Origin: Enhygromyxa salina
GTDB lineage: Bacteria; Myxococcota_A; Polyangia; Nannocystales; Nannocystaceae
Assembly (NCBI RefSeq): GCF_000737335.2
Contig: NZ_JMCC02000031.1
Location: forward strand, 90,541 to 154,540
Direction of reading: 5' to 3'
Length of the DNA: 64,000 nt
Positions 8,849-19,340 of the stretch are shown here, one piece after another. Numbering within the stretch: the first letter of the stretch is position 1; each line of letters starts with the position of its first letter. Position numbers and translations under genes: made by a program. The notes under the pieces were generated by a model. That model had not been told where the DNA came from. It saw only the letters and a list, made by a program, of their open reading frames with translations, and ran no database searches.

Positions 8849-9784
8849 TCAGCTTCGCTTGGCCACGAAGGAATCCATGATCGGTCCGGTAAAGTCAACG
8901 CCATAGAATTGATTGGCGTCGCTCAGTCCGCCGGGGGCGAACACGTTGATCTCGATGATCTTGTCGCCGATCACGTCGAGCCCGCACAGCGGCAGGCCGT
9001 CGCTCATCAGCAAGGGACCCACGGTCTGCACGATCTCGCGCAGTCGCGGGGTGAATTCGGTCGCGGCCGGTACGCCGCCAATGTGGACATTGCTGCGGAA
9101 GTCGGCCCCGCTTGGCTTGCGACGGACAACGGCGACAGCCGAGCCAACACGCAGCGGCTCACCATCGAGCACGATCACGCGCACGTCGCCCTGGGTCGCT
9201 TCTGGCAGGTACTCCTGAGCGATCGCCATGCCGCCGCGGGTCAGCACGTCGATGATCTGTCCGAGGTTTGGATCATTGGGCTGAACCTTGAACACGTCGG
9301 TCCCGCGCGTGCCCGATAAGGGCTTGAGCACGCTGGGCGTGGCGCTGGTCTTCACGAACTCGCGCAACACTTTCGGGTCGCGGCTGACCAGCGCGCGGGG
9401 CCGGAACGCGGGCGGGATCCGAGTGCTGTAGAGCTTGCTGCTCGCGCGGCGCAGACCCGCGGGCTCATTGAGGACCACGACGCCCTGGTGCTGGGCGAGC
9501 GCCAACAGATCCAAGCCGGCCTGGTGAACGCCGACGCGCGTGTCCCGGCCGGGGTTCGTGCGGATGACGACCAAGTCCCCCGGGGCCAGCACCAGGTCGT
9601 GCTCGCTTCGGTCCGGATGGCGAATCGCTCGGGCCCGAACGGCGTCGTCAACGCCAACCCCGAGCTTGGCGATGTCGCCAACGAACACACCAAAGCCGCG
9701 GGTGGAAGCGGTCTGAATCAACATCGCCGTGGTGGTGGACGGATCGATGTCGGCGACATCGTTGACGAGGAACACGCACTTCAT
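8849..9784 (-). CDS. ATP-grasp ligase, RimK/glutathione synthetase-like
   Basis: 311 residues with the layout of glutathione synthetase/RimK-type ATP-grasp enzymes: an N-terminal Rossmann-like domain (MKCVFLVNDVADIDPSTTTA), an ATP-lid region with SVLKPLSGTRGTDVFKV near residue 160, and the Mg-binding end DVIGDKIIEINVFAPGGL near 280. Such enzymes join an amine to a carboxylate through an acyl phosphate. The specific substrate cannot be read from the sequence. It is the first gene of a two-gene operon with the aspartoacylase-like hydrolase (2-base gap). The same pairing of families occurs in many proteobacteria without a settled role. Confidence 0.88.
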   Translation of the reverse strand: MKCVFLVNDVADIDPSTTTAMLIQTASTRGFGVFVGDIAKLGVGVDDAVRARAIRHPDRSEHDLVLAPGDLVVIRTNPGRDTRVGVHQAGLDLLALAQHQGVVVLNEPAGLRRASSKLYSTRIPPAFRPRALVSRDPKVLREFVKTSATPSVLKPLSGTRGTDVFKVQPNDPNLGQIIDVLTRGGMAIAQEYLPEATQGDVRVIVLDGEPLRVGSAVAVVRRKPSGADFRSNVHIGGVPAATEFTPRLREIVQTVGPLLMSDGLPLCGLDVIGDKIIEINVFAPGGLSDANQFYGVDFTGPIMDSFVAKRS

Positions 9785-10026
9785 GGGGACCGCCGGTAGT
9801 GGGCCAGAGCCCCGCGGGGTCTGGATGGGTGCACGGCTTCACCGCACCTTGGTAGATAAAACCCATCGCCCATGCCTCGAGCGTTGGCTGCGATCAGGTC
9901 GAAGGGCAGCCAGCTCTCGCCCGTGAAACGCTGTCCTGGTTCGTGGTCGTCGAGGGGGCCCTCGCACACCAAGCTATCGTCGAGTCCAAGCCCGCGTCCG
10001 CAGGCCTGGTAGACGTCGAGGCCGTC

Positions 10027-10308
10027 TTAATTGGGCAGCGCAAAATCGTCGCGCTCGACGAGCCACTTCACGACGCCAGTCTCGTCGCACGCTTCGCGCG
10101 GATCGACGACTCCGTCACCACACCCGCCGCCGGAGTCGGAGTCGGTGTAGGTGGTGTCGGTCTCGGTCGTGTCGGTGCTCGCCCCACCAGTCAGGTCGCC
10201 CGACCGATCCGTGGCGGCCGTGGTGTCACGCCCAACCTCTGCGCCAGCGTCTTTGGTGCACGCGAGCGGGACAAGGGCGAGCAACAAAAGACGGCGAGCG
10301 GCGATCAT
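10027..10308 (-). CDS. short DUF4215-type lipoprotein, probably truncated by an in-frame stop
   Basis: From ATG 10308 the protein starts MIAARRLLLLALVPLACTKD, a clear lipobox, then a Thr/Asp/Gly-rich linker and one Cys-rich motif CGDGVVDPREACDETG of the DUF4215 type. It stops at a TAA at 10027 after 93 residues. Behind the stop, the same frame stays open to 9781 with high-GC third positions and further protein-like sequence (VCEGPLDDHEPGQRF, SWLPFDLIAANARGMGDGF). The gene therefore looks as if it once extended to 9781 and was cut by a point mutation, or the TAA is a sequence error. It resembles, at small scale, the six-repeat protein at 29396-30604. Confidence 0.55.
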   Translation of the reverse strand: MIAARRLLLLALVPLACTKDAGAEVGRDTTAATDRSGDLTGGASTDTTETDTTYTDSDSGGGCGDGVVDPREACDETGVVKWLVERDDFALPN

Positions 10309-10409
10309 GGCTTCGAGTGACACCCAAGATTGCCGCGGTGTGGAATCGAGCGCAGAGGCTTCGTTCACTCTGTCCTGGAATTACGCGGGCTGCGATGGTC
10401 CAATCATGA

Positions 10410-12290
10410 ATGATGGCGATGGTCTCAAAAACGAGCGCAATTGGTTGGGTCGCGGCGGGGAGCCTCATGATGTTGCCACTCGATGCCAATGCTGGTGGTG
10501 ATCCAGAAAAGGATCAGTTCGAGGTGGGGACGCTGATCATTCCCATGGACATGGACTACCAGGACATGGGCATGCTGCGCGCGTACGGGCTGGTGTATGA
10601 TCTGCTCAGCAACGGGGTCCCGGTCCGCTGGGCGATCAACCCCGCCAAGCTGCAAGACGGCGCAGACTTCAGCGCCTCGGCTACGGATCTCGCCAGCGGG
10701 GATCCAATCCCGATCCATGACTACCGCGGCGGCCCGTGGGTCATCGACTCGAGCGACGCCGCGGAGGCGCTGCCGATCATCATGGCCTGGCAGCAGGCCA
10801 ACCCCAACGTCGCCGTGCACGAGGCCTCGGCGGCGTTCGAGGCCGACGTGGGCCACTACTTGGTGGTGGCGCCCACCATCGCAATGATCGCGGACGGCAA
10901 CCAAAAGATCGCGCGGGGCTACATGGCGGCCGCGGGGATCCCCGACTCGACCGGCGATCTCGCGTGGCCCGACAACAGCCCCGACATGCTCGACGTCGCG
11001 GAGCTCAGCGGCCCAACCGAAGACAACCACCGCGACGGGCTGTTGTTCGACGAGGACGGCGATCCGGTCTACTGCCAGCTGATGTCGATGCACTGGGGCG
11101 TTGGCGCGGCCGAGGACGACCCAGAGGTCGTCGCCGAGGTTCGCGAGTACCTCAATAACCCCGTGCACTTCTTCGCGGAGTGCCAAGCCGTCAACGCGTT
11201 CGAGAACCTGGATCCCCACGGGTTTTTCTTGACGCCAAATGGATTCGACATCGGCGATCGGCCCGACGGCGTCGAGCACTTCAATTTTGGCTCGCCCTAC
11301 GCGCAGCTCGACGGGCCCTTCGCGACGATCGGCGGCAGCGAGCCCTCGTACACGCTGCCGCCCGGCGACGAATATCTCGCCGGCGGAATCACGATGCTCA
11401 CCGGCGAGGGCACGCCAGTCGGGGTCGAAGACGTGTGGATGACCGGCTACCTCGACGGAACCTGTCCGCCCAGCGAGCCCGAGTGCGGCTCGCTCGGCAA
11501 GATCAGCTATCTCGGCGGGCACGAATACAGCACCGACCTCCCGATCTCGGACAACCCCGACACCCAGGGGACGCGGCTGTTTCTCAATTCGTTGTTCGAG
11601 GCCCCGTGCGCGACCGTGGACGGGCTACCCAGCCTGAACCTGGCCACCGCGGCGCCAGCGTTCACGATGGTCCCGGACGTGGAGGTTGACGTCACGTATG
11701 TCAACGCGAGCGCGGCCACGGCCCTCGACGCGGTGCTGCGCGCCCAGCTGCCGCCGAACACGAGCTTCGTCTCGGCAACCGAGGGCGGCATGTTGGTCGG
11801 CGACGAGGTCGTCTGGCAGCTCGGCAACCTTGGCGCCGACGAGGGGGGTGATCGCAGCTTCGTGATCGACCTGCCCGAGCACGGGCTGTACGACAGCAGC
11901 GCGGCGCTCGACTACCGGGTGGGGCTCAACAACTTCACGCTGCCATCGAATGTGGCCCAGACGCTGTACGGCGACGAGCCCCCGGGTGACGGTGACGGTG
12001 ACGGTGACGGCGGCTCGGGTGACGGCGACGGCGATCCTGCGGGTGATGGCGACGGCGGCAGCTCGGCCGGGGAGACGGGCGACGACGGCGGCGACCAAGG
12101 GGGAACCGCCGAAGACACGGGCGGCGACTCGGGCACGGGCAGCGACCGCGGGGCAGCCGACGCGGGGGCGGAAGGGTGCAGCTGCACCACCGGCCAGCCC
12201 GGCGATCCATCCACGCCGGCTCCGCTCGGGTGGTTGCTTGGCGCGGGCCTTGGCCTGGGTCTGCTGCGCCGCCGCGGAGGTGTCGCGTGA
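10410..12290 (+). CDS. secreted protein with DUF11-like domain and MYXO-CTERM-like anchor
   Basis: 626 residues. A signal peptide ends at about residue 29 (cleavage after DANA). A large unknown N-terminal domain of about 380 residues follows, rich in Asp and aromatic residues and with several cysteines. Then comes a DUF11-like beta domain around residues 415-510 (VDVTYVNASAATALDAVL, TSFVSATEGGMLVGDEVVW), and a Gly/Asp/Ser linker of about 70 residues. The C-terminus GCSCTTGQPG plus a hydrophobic helix and RRR cluster fits the MYXO-CTERM tripartite signal, which in myxobacteria directs processing and surface anchoring. The stop overlaps the GTG of the following VWA lipoprotein (GTGA at 12287), so the two are coupled. 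The role is unknown; presumably cell-surface. Confidence 0.85.
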   Translation: MMAMVSKTSAIGWVAAGSLMMLPLDANAGGDPEKDQFEVGTLIIPMDMDYQDMGMLRAYGLVYDLLSNGVPVRWAINPAKLQDGADFSASATDLASGDPIPIHDYRGGPWVIDSSDAAEALPIIMAWQQANPNVAVHEASAAFEADVGHYLVVAPTIAMIADGNQKIARGYMAAAGIPDSTGDLAWPDNSPDMLDVAELSGPTEDNHRDGLLFDEDGDPVYCQLMSMHWGVGAAEDDPEVVAEVREYLNNPVHFFAECQAVNAFENLDPHGFFLTPNGFDIGDRPDGVEHFNFGSPYAQLDGPFATIGGSEPSYTLPPGDEYLAGGITMLTGEGTPVGVEDVWMTGYLDGTCPPSEPECGSLGKISYLGGHEYSTDLPISDNPDTQGTRLFLNSLFEAPCATVDGLPSLNLATAAPAFTMVPDVEVDVTYVNASAATALDAVLRAQLPPNTSFVSATEGGMLVGDEVVWQLGNLGADEGGDRSFVIDLPEHGLYDSSAALDYRVGLNNFTLPSNVAQTLYGDEPPGDGDGDGDGGSGDGDGDPAGDGDGGSSAGETGDDGGDQGGTAEDTGGDSGTGSDRGAADAGAEGCSCTTGQPGDPSTPAPLGWLLGAGLGLGLLRRRGGVA

Positions 12291-13330
12291 ATCGCTCGAT
12301 CGCGTATTTGTTGGGACTGCCGCTGGGTCTGGCGCTCGCGCTCACAGCCGGCTGCGGCGGCAGCTCGGGCGGCACCAGCGACGGTGCAGAAGGCGTCAGC
12401 ACCGAAGAGGACACGGGGGTCGGCGTTGACACCGACAACCCCACGACGGGGGCCAAGCTCGACCTTCAGGGCGAGATGGACCTGCCCGAGGGTGAGCCGA
12501 TCGGCTGCGAGAAGATCGACTTCTTGTTCGTCATCGATTCTTCGGGCTCGATGGCCGACAACCAAGCCAACTTGATTGCGAGCTTTCCGGGGCTGGTCGC
12601 GGCGATGATGGACAACGTCGCGGCCGACGACTGGCACGTGATGGTCGTCGACAGCGACGGGCAGTGGGGCGGGACCGACTGCGCCAACGCGTGCATGACC
12701 TTGAACGCGTGCCCCGGCGCCCCAGAGTTCGACTGCGACACGCCGCCGCCAACCCTGTGCGACATCAGCTTGGGTGGCGGCGTGATCGCGCCAATGGGCC
12801 AGGCCGCCAGCAACCAAGACTGCGCGCTGGCCAGCGACAGCCGCTACGTCCAGGCCGGCGAGCCGGACCTGCTCTCGGCGTTCTCGTGCGTGGCCAAGGT
12901 CGGCGTTGACGGCAGCGACACGGAGCGGCCGATGGGCGCGATGGTCCGCGCGCTCGGGCCCGAGCTTGGCGAGCCGGGCGGCTGCAACCAGGGCTTTGTG
13001 CGGGACGACGCGATCTTGGTGGTCACGATCATCACCGACGAGCCCGACGAGCACTCGGTCGGTGAGCCTGGCGATTGGTTCGACGCCGTCGTCGCTGCCA
13101 AGGGCGGGCAACCCGAGGCCGTCGTCGTGCTCGGGCTGCTGCCAGACGGCGATCTGGCCATGCCGCTGTGCGGGGTCGAGTCCGTCCCCGCGCCGCGGAT
13201 GAGCGCGTTCTTGCAGCTGTTCGAGAACAACAGCCGCGCGTCGATCTGCGAGCCCGACTACAGCCCATTCTTTCTCGAGTCGGTGTCGGTGATCAGCGAG
13301 GCCTGCGACAATTTTGTGCCGATCGGGTAG
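12287..13330 (+). CDS. VWA-domain lipoprotein
   Basis: 347 residues from GTG 12287. The lipobox LALTAGC sits at about residue 23, followed by a Gly/Ser/Thr/Asp linker. A von Willebrand factor A domain covers about residues 80-300, with a complete MIDAS start FLFVIDSSGSMADNQANL and the later VVTIITDEPDE strand that often holds the distal metal-site Asp. Several cysteine pairs between the beta strands suggest disulfides, in line with an extracytoplasmic location. VWA domains usually mediate metal-dependent protein binding. It overlaps the preceding MYXO-CTERM protein and is 16 bases from the next secreted protein, so the three genes may form one surface assembly. The start is fixed by the overlap and by the signal peptide. 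Confidence 0.88.
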   Translation: MNRSIAYLLGLPLGLALALTAGCGGSSGGTSDGAEGVSTEEDTGVGVDTDNPTTGAKLDLQGEMDLPEGEPIGCEKIDFLFVIDSSGSMADNQANLIASFPGLVAAMMDNVAADDWHVMVVDSDGQWGGTDCANACMTLNACPGAPEFDCDTPPPTLCDISLGGGVIAPMGQAASNQDCALASDSRYVQAGEPDLLSAFSCVAKVGVDGSDTERPMGAMVRALGPELGEPGGCNQGFVRDDAILVVTIITDEPDEHSVGEPGDWFDAVVAAKGGQPEAVVVLGLLPDGDLAMPLCGVESVPAPRMSAFLQLFENNSRASICEPDYSPFFLESVSVISEACDNFVPIG

Positions 13331-13346
13331 GCTCGCGCCAATTCCC

Positions 13347-14510
13347 ATGGCTTGGTGTCGCTGCGTCCATCCACCCGTCCTTGGCCCTGCGTTGGCTGCC
13401 CTCTCGTGCCTGCTGAGCGCAGGTGGCTGTGGCGGCGGCGCGGGCCAGGATACGTCGCCCTTCGCGACGGGCACGTCCACTGGAACGCTCACGCAGACGG
13501 GCGCCAGCGACACGACCGGCGGTGACGGTGATGGTGACGGTGACTCGGGCGACGGCGACGGCGATCCGGGTGATGGCGACGGCGACGAGACGCTCTTCGA
13601 TGTGGCCGAGGGCGGCGGCGACGGCGACGGCGACGGCGACTGCACGCTCCCGCACGTGCCGTGTGATGCCGCGACCACGGACCCGTTCAACGCGCTTGGC
13701 CTTGGCTGCCCCGGCGAGCTGCAGATCAACCCCTCAATTGACGCTCACCAAGACGGCATGGGCGTTCGCTCGAGCTTTGGCGCGACCGCGACCTACGATC
13801 CGCAGGAGGGCTCCTCGTACTTCGTGCTCTCGACCGGTCACGTCGCGGAGCTCGACGACGAGCCCGTCAACCCAGGCGACCAGATCTACCATTGCAACAA
13901 GTGGTTCTCGCCCGGCGACGGCATGGACACCACCAACTTTCCGGCGCCAATCAAGAAGAACAACGTCAACGGTGATTGCCTGAGCAATCCGGCGTTGGTT
14001 GGTACCGGCGACTGCTCCAACACGATCCAAGCCCAGTTTCAGCAGAGCGGCTGGAAGTACGACTATCAGGAGATCCGCTTTAGCGTAACTGTGCCCGAGG
14101 ACGCGCACGCGCTGGCGTTTGACGTGGCCTACTTCACGACGGAGTGGCCAGTGTTCGCGGGCCAGTCCTACAACGACATGTTCATCGCCTGGCTCGAGGC
14201 GCCAAACTGGACCGGCAACATCTCGTTCGATGACGGCGGCCACGCGCTCTCACTCAACGCCGCGTTCTTCGACTACGAGGACCAAGACGGCCTGCTCCCC
14301 GAGTTCGCGGGCACCTGCATGCGCTACGGTGCCGGCACTCCGTGGCTGACGACGACCGCCGAGGTCGTGCCCGGCGATCAGATCGAGCTGGTGTTTGCGA
14401 TCTTCGATCTCGACGACGTCAACCTCGACAGCTTCGTGTTTCTCGACAACTTCAGGTGGCTGTGCGAGGGCGGCGGCGGGCCGTCGACCATGCCAGTGCC
14501 AGTCCCCTGA
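13347..14510 (+). CDS. Gly-Asp-linker secreted protein, choice-of-anchor L-like
   Basis: 387 residues from ATG 13347. A hydrophobic N-terminus with a Cys after LLSAGG suggests a lipoprotein. A Thr/Gly/Asp linker with repeated Gly-Asp dipeptides covers about residues 50-100. The mature domain (about 110-380) holds GMGVRSSFGATATYDPQEGS, SYFVLSTGHVAELDDEPVNP and DVAYFTTEWPVFAGQSYND, a pattern I associate with choice-of-anchor L domains of secreted bacterial proteins. The assignment to that family is from memory of its pattern and only moderately sure. Third gene of a co-directional block with the MYXO-CTERM and VWA proteins. The 243 bases after it (14511-14753) show nothing I can support. Confidence 0.75.
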   Translation: MAWCRCVHPPVLGPALAALSCLLSAGGCGGGAGQDTSPFATGTSTGTLTQTGASDTTGGDGDGDGDSGDGDGDPGDGDGDETLFDVAEGGGDGDGDGDCTLPHVPCDAATTDPFNALGLGCPGELQINPSIDAHQDGMGVRSSFGATATYDPQEGSSYFVLSTGHVAELDDEPVNPGDQIYHCNKWFSPGDGMDTTNFPAPIKKNNVNGDCLSNPALVGTGDCSNTIQAQFQQSGWKYDYQEIRFSVTVPEDAHALAFDVAYFTTEWPVFAGQSYNDMFIAWLEAPNWTGNISFDDGGHALSLNAAFFDYEDQDGLLPEFAGTCMRYGAGTPWLTTTAEVVPGDQIELVFAIFDLDDVNLDSFVFLDNFRWLCEGGGGPSTMPVPVP

Positions 14511-14753
14511 GCCGCGCGGAAGCCAGAGCGATTCCTGCGCGCTCGCCGAGCGTCGGCGTGCCAATCATTCGCGGGCCCAGTGCTGCGCGCGCAGGCGGCT
14601 GTCAGCGCCCGAACATCGCCACCCGTTGCGCGCAATTTTTTTGCTCATGATGTGATCGCGGCTGCTCGGATATGGAGGCAGCTTTTGCCCGCTGGGGCGC
14701 TGCCCTTGGCTGCAGTCCGCCGAGGAGGAGGCTCGCCCGAGCTGAAGTGAGTC

Positions 14754-16430
<1,677 letters not shown>

Positions 16431-16437
16431 TTCGTTG

Positions 16438-16500
16438 GGCCGGTTAGGCCGGTTAGGCCGGTTGGGCCGGTTGGGCCGGTTGGGCCGGTTGGGCCGGTTG
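16438..16500 (+). repeat. 9-bp tandem repeat, seven copies
   Basis: Unit GGCCGGTTG (first two copies GGCCGGTTA), seven perfect-phase copies between the kinase stop and the CNNM gene start. It lies outside any gene I accept. On both strands the 9-bp period is readable as a three-residue repeat, but no signal or start supports translation. Confidence 0.9.
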
Positions 16501-16547
16501 GGCCTGCTGAAGATCGACCGCGGCCTGAGCGGGCCGCGTGGTCGGGT

Positions 16548-17579
16548 ATGGTCTCCCCCATGCTCGGCCTCGTCCTCGCGGTCCTCAGCGTGCTCGTGGC
16601 CTCGGCGCTCTGCTCGGGGGCCGAGGCCGCGCTGTTCTCCGTCTCGCTCGTCAAGGCCCAGGCCCTTGCAGCAGAGGGCAGCGCAAAGGGGCGCGCGCTC
16701 CTCGAGATCCGCGCCGCGATGGAGCGGCCGATCGCCGCGATCGTCATCCTCAACAATATCGCGAACATCGTCGGCAGCATCATCGTGGGTAGCCTCGCCG
16801 CCGGGATTCTGGGTGAGACCTGGCTGGGCGTGTTCTCGGGCGTGCTCACGTTCATGGTCATCGTGTTCTCCGAGATCATCCCCAAGACCATCGGAGAGCG
16901 AAACGCGGACGCCCTCGCCCCGGCGATCGCCCGAACGGTCTTGACCGTCACCAAGCTGCTCACGCCGTTGATCTGGTTCATCGAGCTGGTGACCCGGCCG
17001 ATCGTTGGCGAGAGCAAGGCTGGGCTGACCGTCAACGAGGCGCAGATTCGGATGCTCGCTGGGATCGCGGCGAAGCAGGGATCGATCGGCACCAACGAGT
17101 CGGAGCTGATCCGCCGGGCCTTCACCCTCGACGATCGGCGGGCCCGAGAGATCATGACGCCGCGGGTGAGCATGAGCTCGCTGCGCGGCGACGCGACCCT
17201 CGAGGACTGCCGCGCGGCGATCGTCAGCTCGCAGCACACGCGCCTGGTCGTCGTCGGGAACTCGCGCGACGACGTGATCGGGGTCGTGCTGCGCAGCGAG
17301 CTGCTCGTCGAGCTGCTCGAAGGCCGCGGGGGCGCCCGGCTGCGCGACATCGCCGAGGAGGTTCCGACCACGACCGAGGACGTCCGAGCCGACGCGCTGT
17401 TGCGCGAATTTCAGACCAGCCGCCGCCACCTCGCCGTGGTCCTCGACGAGTTTGGCGGGGTCGCTGGGGTCGTGACGCTCGAGGATGTGCTGGAGATCCT
17501 GACGGGCGAGATCGTCGACGAGACCGACCAGGTGGTCGATCTGCGCGCGGGCGTCAACTCACCCCAGCCACGGGGGTAG
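16548..17579 (+). CDS. CNNM/DUF21 transmembrane protein with CBS pair (CorC/HlyC-like)
   Basis: 343 residues in the inner membrane. The CNNM (DUF21) domain covers about 1-180, with membrane segments and the signature IVILNNIANIVGSIIVGSLA and VFSEIIPKTIGERNADALAP. It is followed by REIMTPRVSMSSLRGDAT and two CBS motifs (about 195-320), ending in VVLDEFGGVAGVVTLEDVLE. The small CorC_HlyC C-terminal domain of longer relatives is absent. The family is linked to magnesium/cobalt efflux or transport; calling it a hemolysin would be historical only. Start at ATG 16548, or ATG 16560, which gives a shorter hydrophobic N-terminus. A G-rich tract covers the stop codon. Confidence 0.9.
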   Translation: MVSPMLGLVLAVLSVLVASALCSGAEAALFSVSLVKAQALAAEGSAKGRALLEIRAAMERPIAAIVILNNIANIVGSIIVGSLAAGILGETWLGVFSGVLTFMVIVFSEIIPKTIGERNADALAPAIARTVLTVTKLLTPLIWFIELVTRPIVGESKAGLTVNEAQIRMLAGIAAKQGSIGTNESELIRRAFTLDDRRAREIMTPRVSMSSLRGDATLEDCRAAIVSSQHTRLVVVGNSRDDVIGVVLRSELLVELLEGRGGARLRDIAEEVPTTTEDVRADALLREFQTSRRHLAVVLDEFGGVAGVVTLEDVLEILTGEIVDETDQVVDLRAGVNSPQPRG

Positions 17580-17598
17580 GGTATAGGGTAGGGGAGGG
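17572..17598 (+). other. G-quadruplex-type G-tract array over a stop codon
   Basis: Five runs of three to five G separated by 1-4 bases: GGGGG, GGG, GGG, GGGG and GGG within 27 bases. This satisfies the usual G3+N1-7 pattern on the coding strand. It includes the TAG stop of the CNNM gene. On the mRNA it could fold just at termination; a role in 3' end formation is only a guess. Confidence 0.55.
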
Positions 17599-17732
17599 TA
17601 GGCTGAGCGCCGACTGGGCGGCGCCCGAGCGAAGCCGTTGGCGGCGAGATGTAGCGCCTGCTCACGCATTGGACGTCTTCACTTCTTGCGACGCCATGCC
17701 CAATGGGGATAGGATGACTCGGGGTTCGTCTC

Positions 17733-19091
17733 ATGAAGAAATCGGCGATTATTTGTACTTTGGGCTTGGCGCTTGGCTGTTCAAGCAGCGACGGCGGAGC
17801 TGACACTGATTCCAGCGGCATCAGTGCCAGCGGCGAAACTGGGAACAGCTCCAGCGCTGACACCAACACCAACACAAACAGCAACGGTGATGGCGACGCT
17901 GGCGATGGTGACTCCGGCGACGGTGACTCCGGTGACGGCGACGGTGACCCCGGCGATGGTGACGGTGATTCCGGCGATGGCGGCACTGGCAGCAACCAGA
18001 AGTTCGACACCTTGACGGTCCCCGATGCTGCCTTCAACTGCGGCAGCGGTGGCAACGACGATCCCGAGTTCTCGTATCTTTGGGCGGCCAACAGCTCGCA
18101 GGGCACGATCACCAAGATCGACACCAAGACGGTCACGGAGGTCGGGCGCTACCAGGTCCGCCCCGACGGCGCAGGCTCACCGTCTCGCACCTCGGTCAGC
18201 CTCTCGGGCGACGTCGCGGTCGCCAGTCGCAGCGGCGGCGTGACCAAGATCTACGCGAACGAAGAGTCGTGCCAGGAGTCCAACGGGATGCCCGGCATCC
18301 AGACCTCCAACAGCAACCAGGCGCTGCCGTGGGGCACGGAAGAGTGCGTCGCCTGGCACAAGCCAATGCAGTACGCGTCGCAGCGCCCGGTCGCCTGGGG
18401 TGCGGGTGAGTTCAACGAAGGCACCTGCTACTGGGAAGACGAAGAGCTGTGGACCGCCGCGACCCAGGGCCAGACCATCGACGTCTACGTGCTCGATGGT
18501 GAGGACGGCTCAACCAAAGAGATGATCACCCTCCAGGGCGTCGCCGCCAGCTACTACGGCATCTACGGCGGCGCCGTCGATGGCAACGGCGACTTTTGGG
18601 GCTCGCAGCTCGGCGCCGGCAAGCTGGTCCGGGTCAACCGCGCGGACATGACCTACGACATCTGGCAGATGCCGGTGAGTGGGTACGGCATGACCGTCGA
18701 CTCCGAGGGCTACGTGTGGACCTGCAGCAGCAGCGTCGCGCGCTTCGACCCCATGACAGAGACCTGGCAGACCGCGGCAGTCGGCGGCTACACCGGCTGC
18801 ATGGCCGACGCAGGCGAAGACGGGCTGCTGTGGGTGTCGCAAGGCGGCAACGGGGTCATGGGCATCAACCGCGACACCCTGATGGTCGAGAAGCAGTGGG
18901 CCGCTGGCGGCTCGTACGGCATCAGCATCGACTTCGAGGGCTACGTGTGGGCGGTGGCCAACGGCAGCACCGCCAGCAAGATCGACCCCGAGACCGGGCA
19001 GTTCTGGACCTACAACGGGCTGGTTGGCGCGTACACGTACTCGGACATGACCGGCTACGCGCTGACCAACGTCGGCTCGCCCAGCGGCTGA
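17733..19091 (+). CDS. lipoprotein with Gly-Asp linker and beta-propeller (virginiamycin B lyase-like)
   Basis: 452 residues. MKKSAIICTLGLALGCSSSD is a compact lipoprotein signal with lipobox LALGC. A Ser/Thr/Asn then Gly-Asp/Ser linker covers about residues 20-85. The rest is a repeated beta-blade protein with the recurring pattern of an Asp-Gly-Tyr-Trp element: SYLWAANSSQGTITKIDTKT, TVDSEGYVWTCSSSVARFDP, DFEGYVWAVANGSTASKIDP. This resembles virginiamycin B lyase/SMP-30-like propellers, but lyase activity cannot be inferred from fold alone. Four to six blades are visible. It stands alone. The gap before it (17580-17732) contains the G-tract array and nothing else noted. Confidence 0.85.
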   Translation: MKKSAIICTLGLALGCSSSDGGADTDSSGISASGETGNSSSADTNTNTNSNGDGDAGDGDSGDGDSGDGDGDPGDGDGDSGDGGTGSNQKFDTLTVPDAAFNCGSGGNDDPEFSYLWAANSSQGTITKIDTKTVTEVGRYQVRPDGAGSPSRTSVSLSGDVAVASRSGGVTKIYANEESCQESNGMPGIQTSNSNQALPWGTEECVAWHKPMQYASQRPVAWGAGEFNEGTCYWEDEELWTAATQGQTIDVYVLDGEDGSTKEMITLQGVAASYYGIYGGAVDGNGDFWGSQLGAGKLVRVNRADMTYDIWQMPVSGYGMTVDSEGYVWTCSSSVARFDPMTETWQTAAVGGYTGCMADAGEDGLLWVSQGGNGVMGINRDTLMVEKQWAAGGSYGISIDFEGYVWAVANGSTASKIDPETGQFWTYNGLVGAYTYSDMTGYALTNVGSPSG

Positions 19092-19258
19092 TCTTGATCC
19101 TGGATGAACGCGTCGACGGCTAGCCATTGCTTGGCTAGCCACGCGCGGAACTCGGGGGGTTGCCGCGGGACTTCGTTAGCGGGCACTCGCCACACGCGTG
19201 CCCGCAGCGTCGCCCAGGTCAGCCCGCCAAGCACCAGCTCGCCCAACGTCCCAGCCAA
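19055..19258 (-). pseudogene. possible 3' remnant of an unidentified gene
   Basis: Short leftward open stretch with protein-like content (ELVLGGLTWATLRARVWRVP, PPEFRAWLAKQWLAVDAFIQ) and only a TTG start at 19258. It looks like the C-terminal end of a longer protein whose 5' part is not present upstream, where the DJ-1/PfpI gene lies in another frame. The ending with a Trp-rich amphipathic helix is all that can be described. It overlaps the 3' end of the convergent propeller gene. Confidence 0.2.
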
Positions 19259-19340
19259 CTCGAGGCCGGCATGAACCGGTCGACGAATACCGCCTGCGAG
19301 CGGGCGAGGCGTCCTGCCCGAGCTGAATGACAGCTCGCTC

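Noticed and set aside
11912..13729. Long leftward frame with Ser-Pro-Ser-Pro repeats opposite the Gly-Asp linker genes
   Set aside because: Ser-Pro repeats are the reverse reading of GGNGAY arrays; no signal, start site or domain supports translation. The same holds for 53776-54315.
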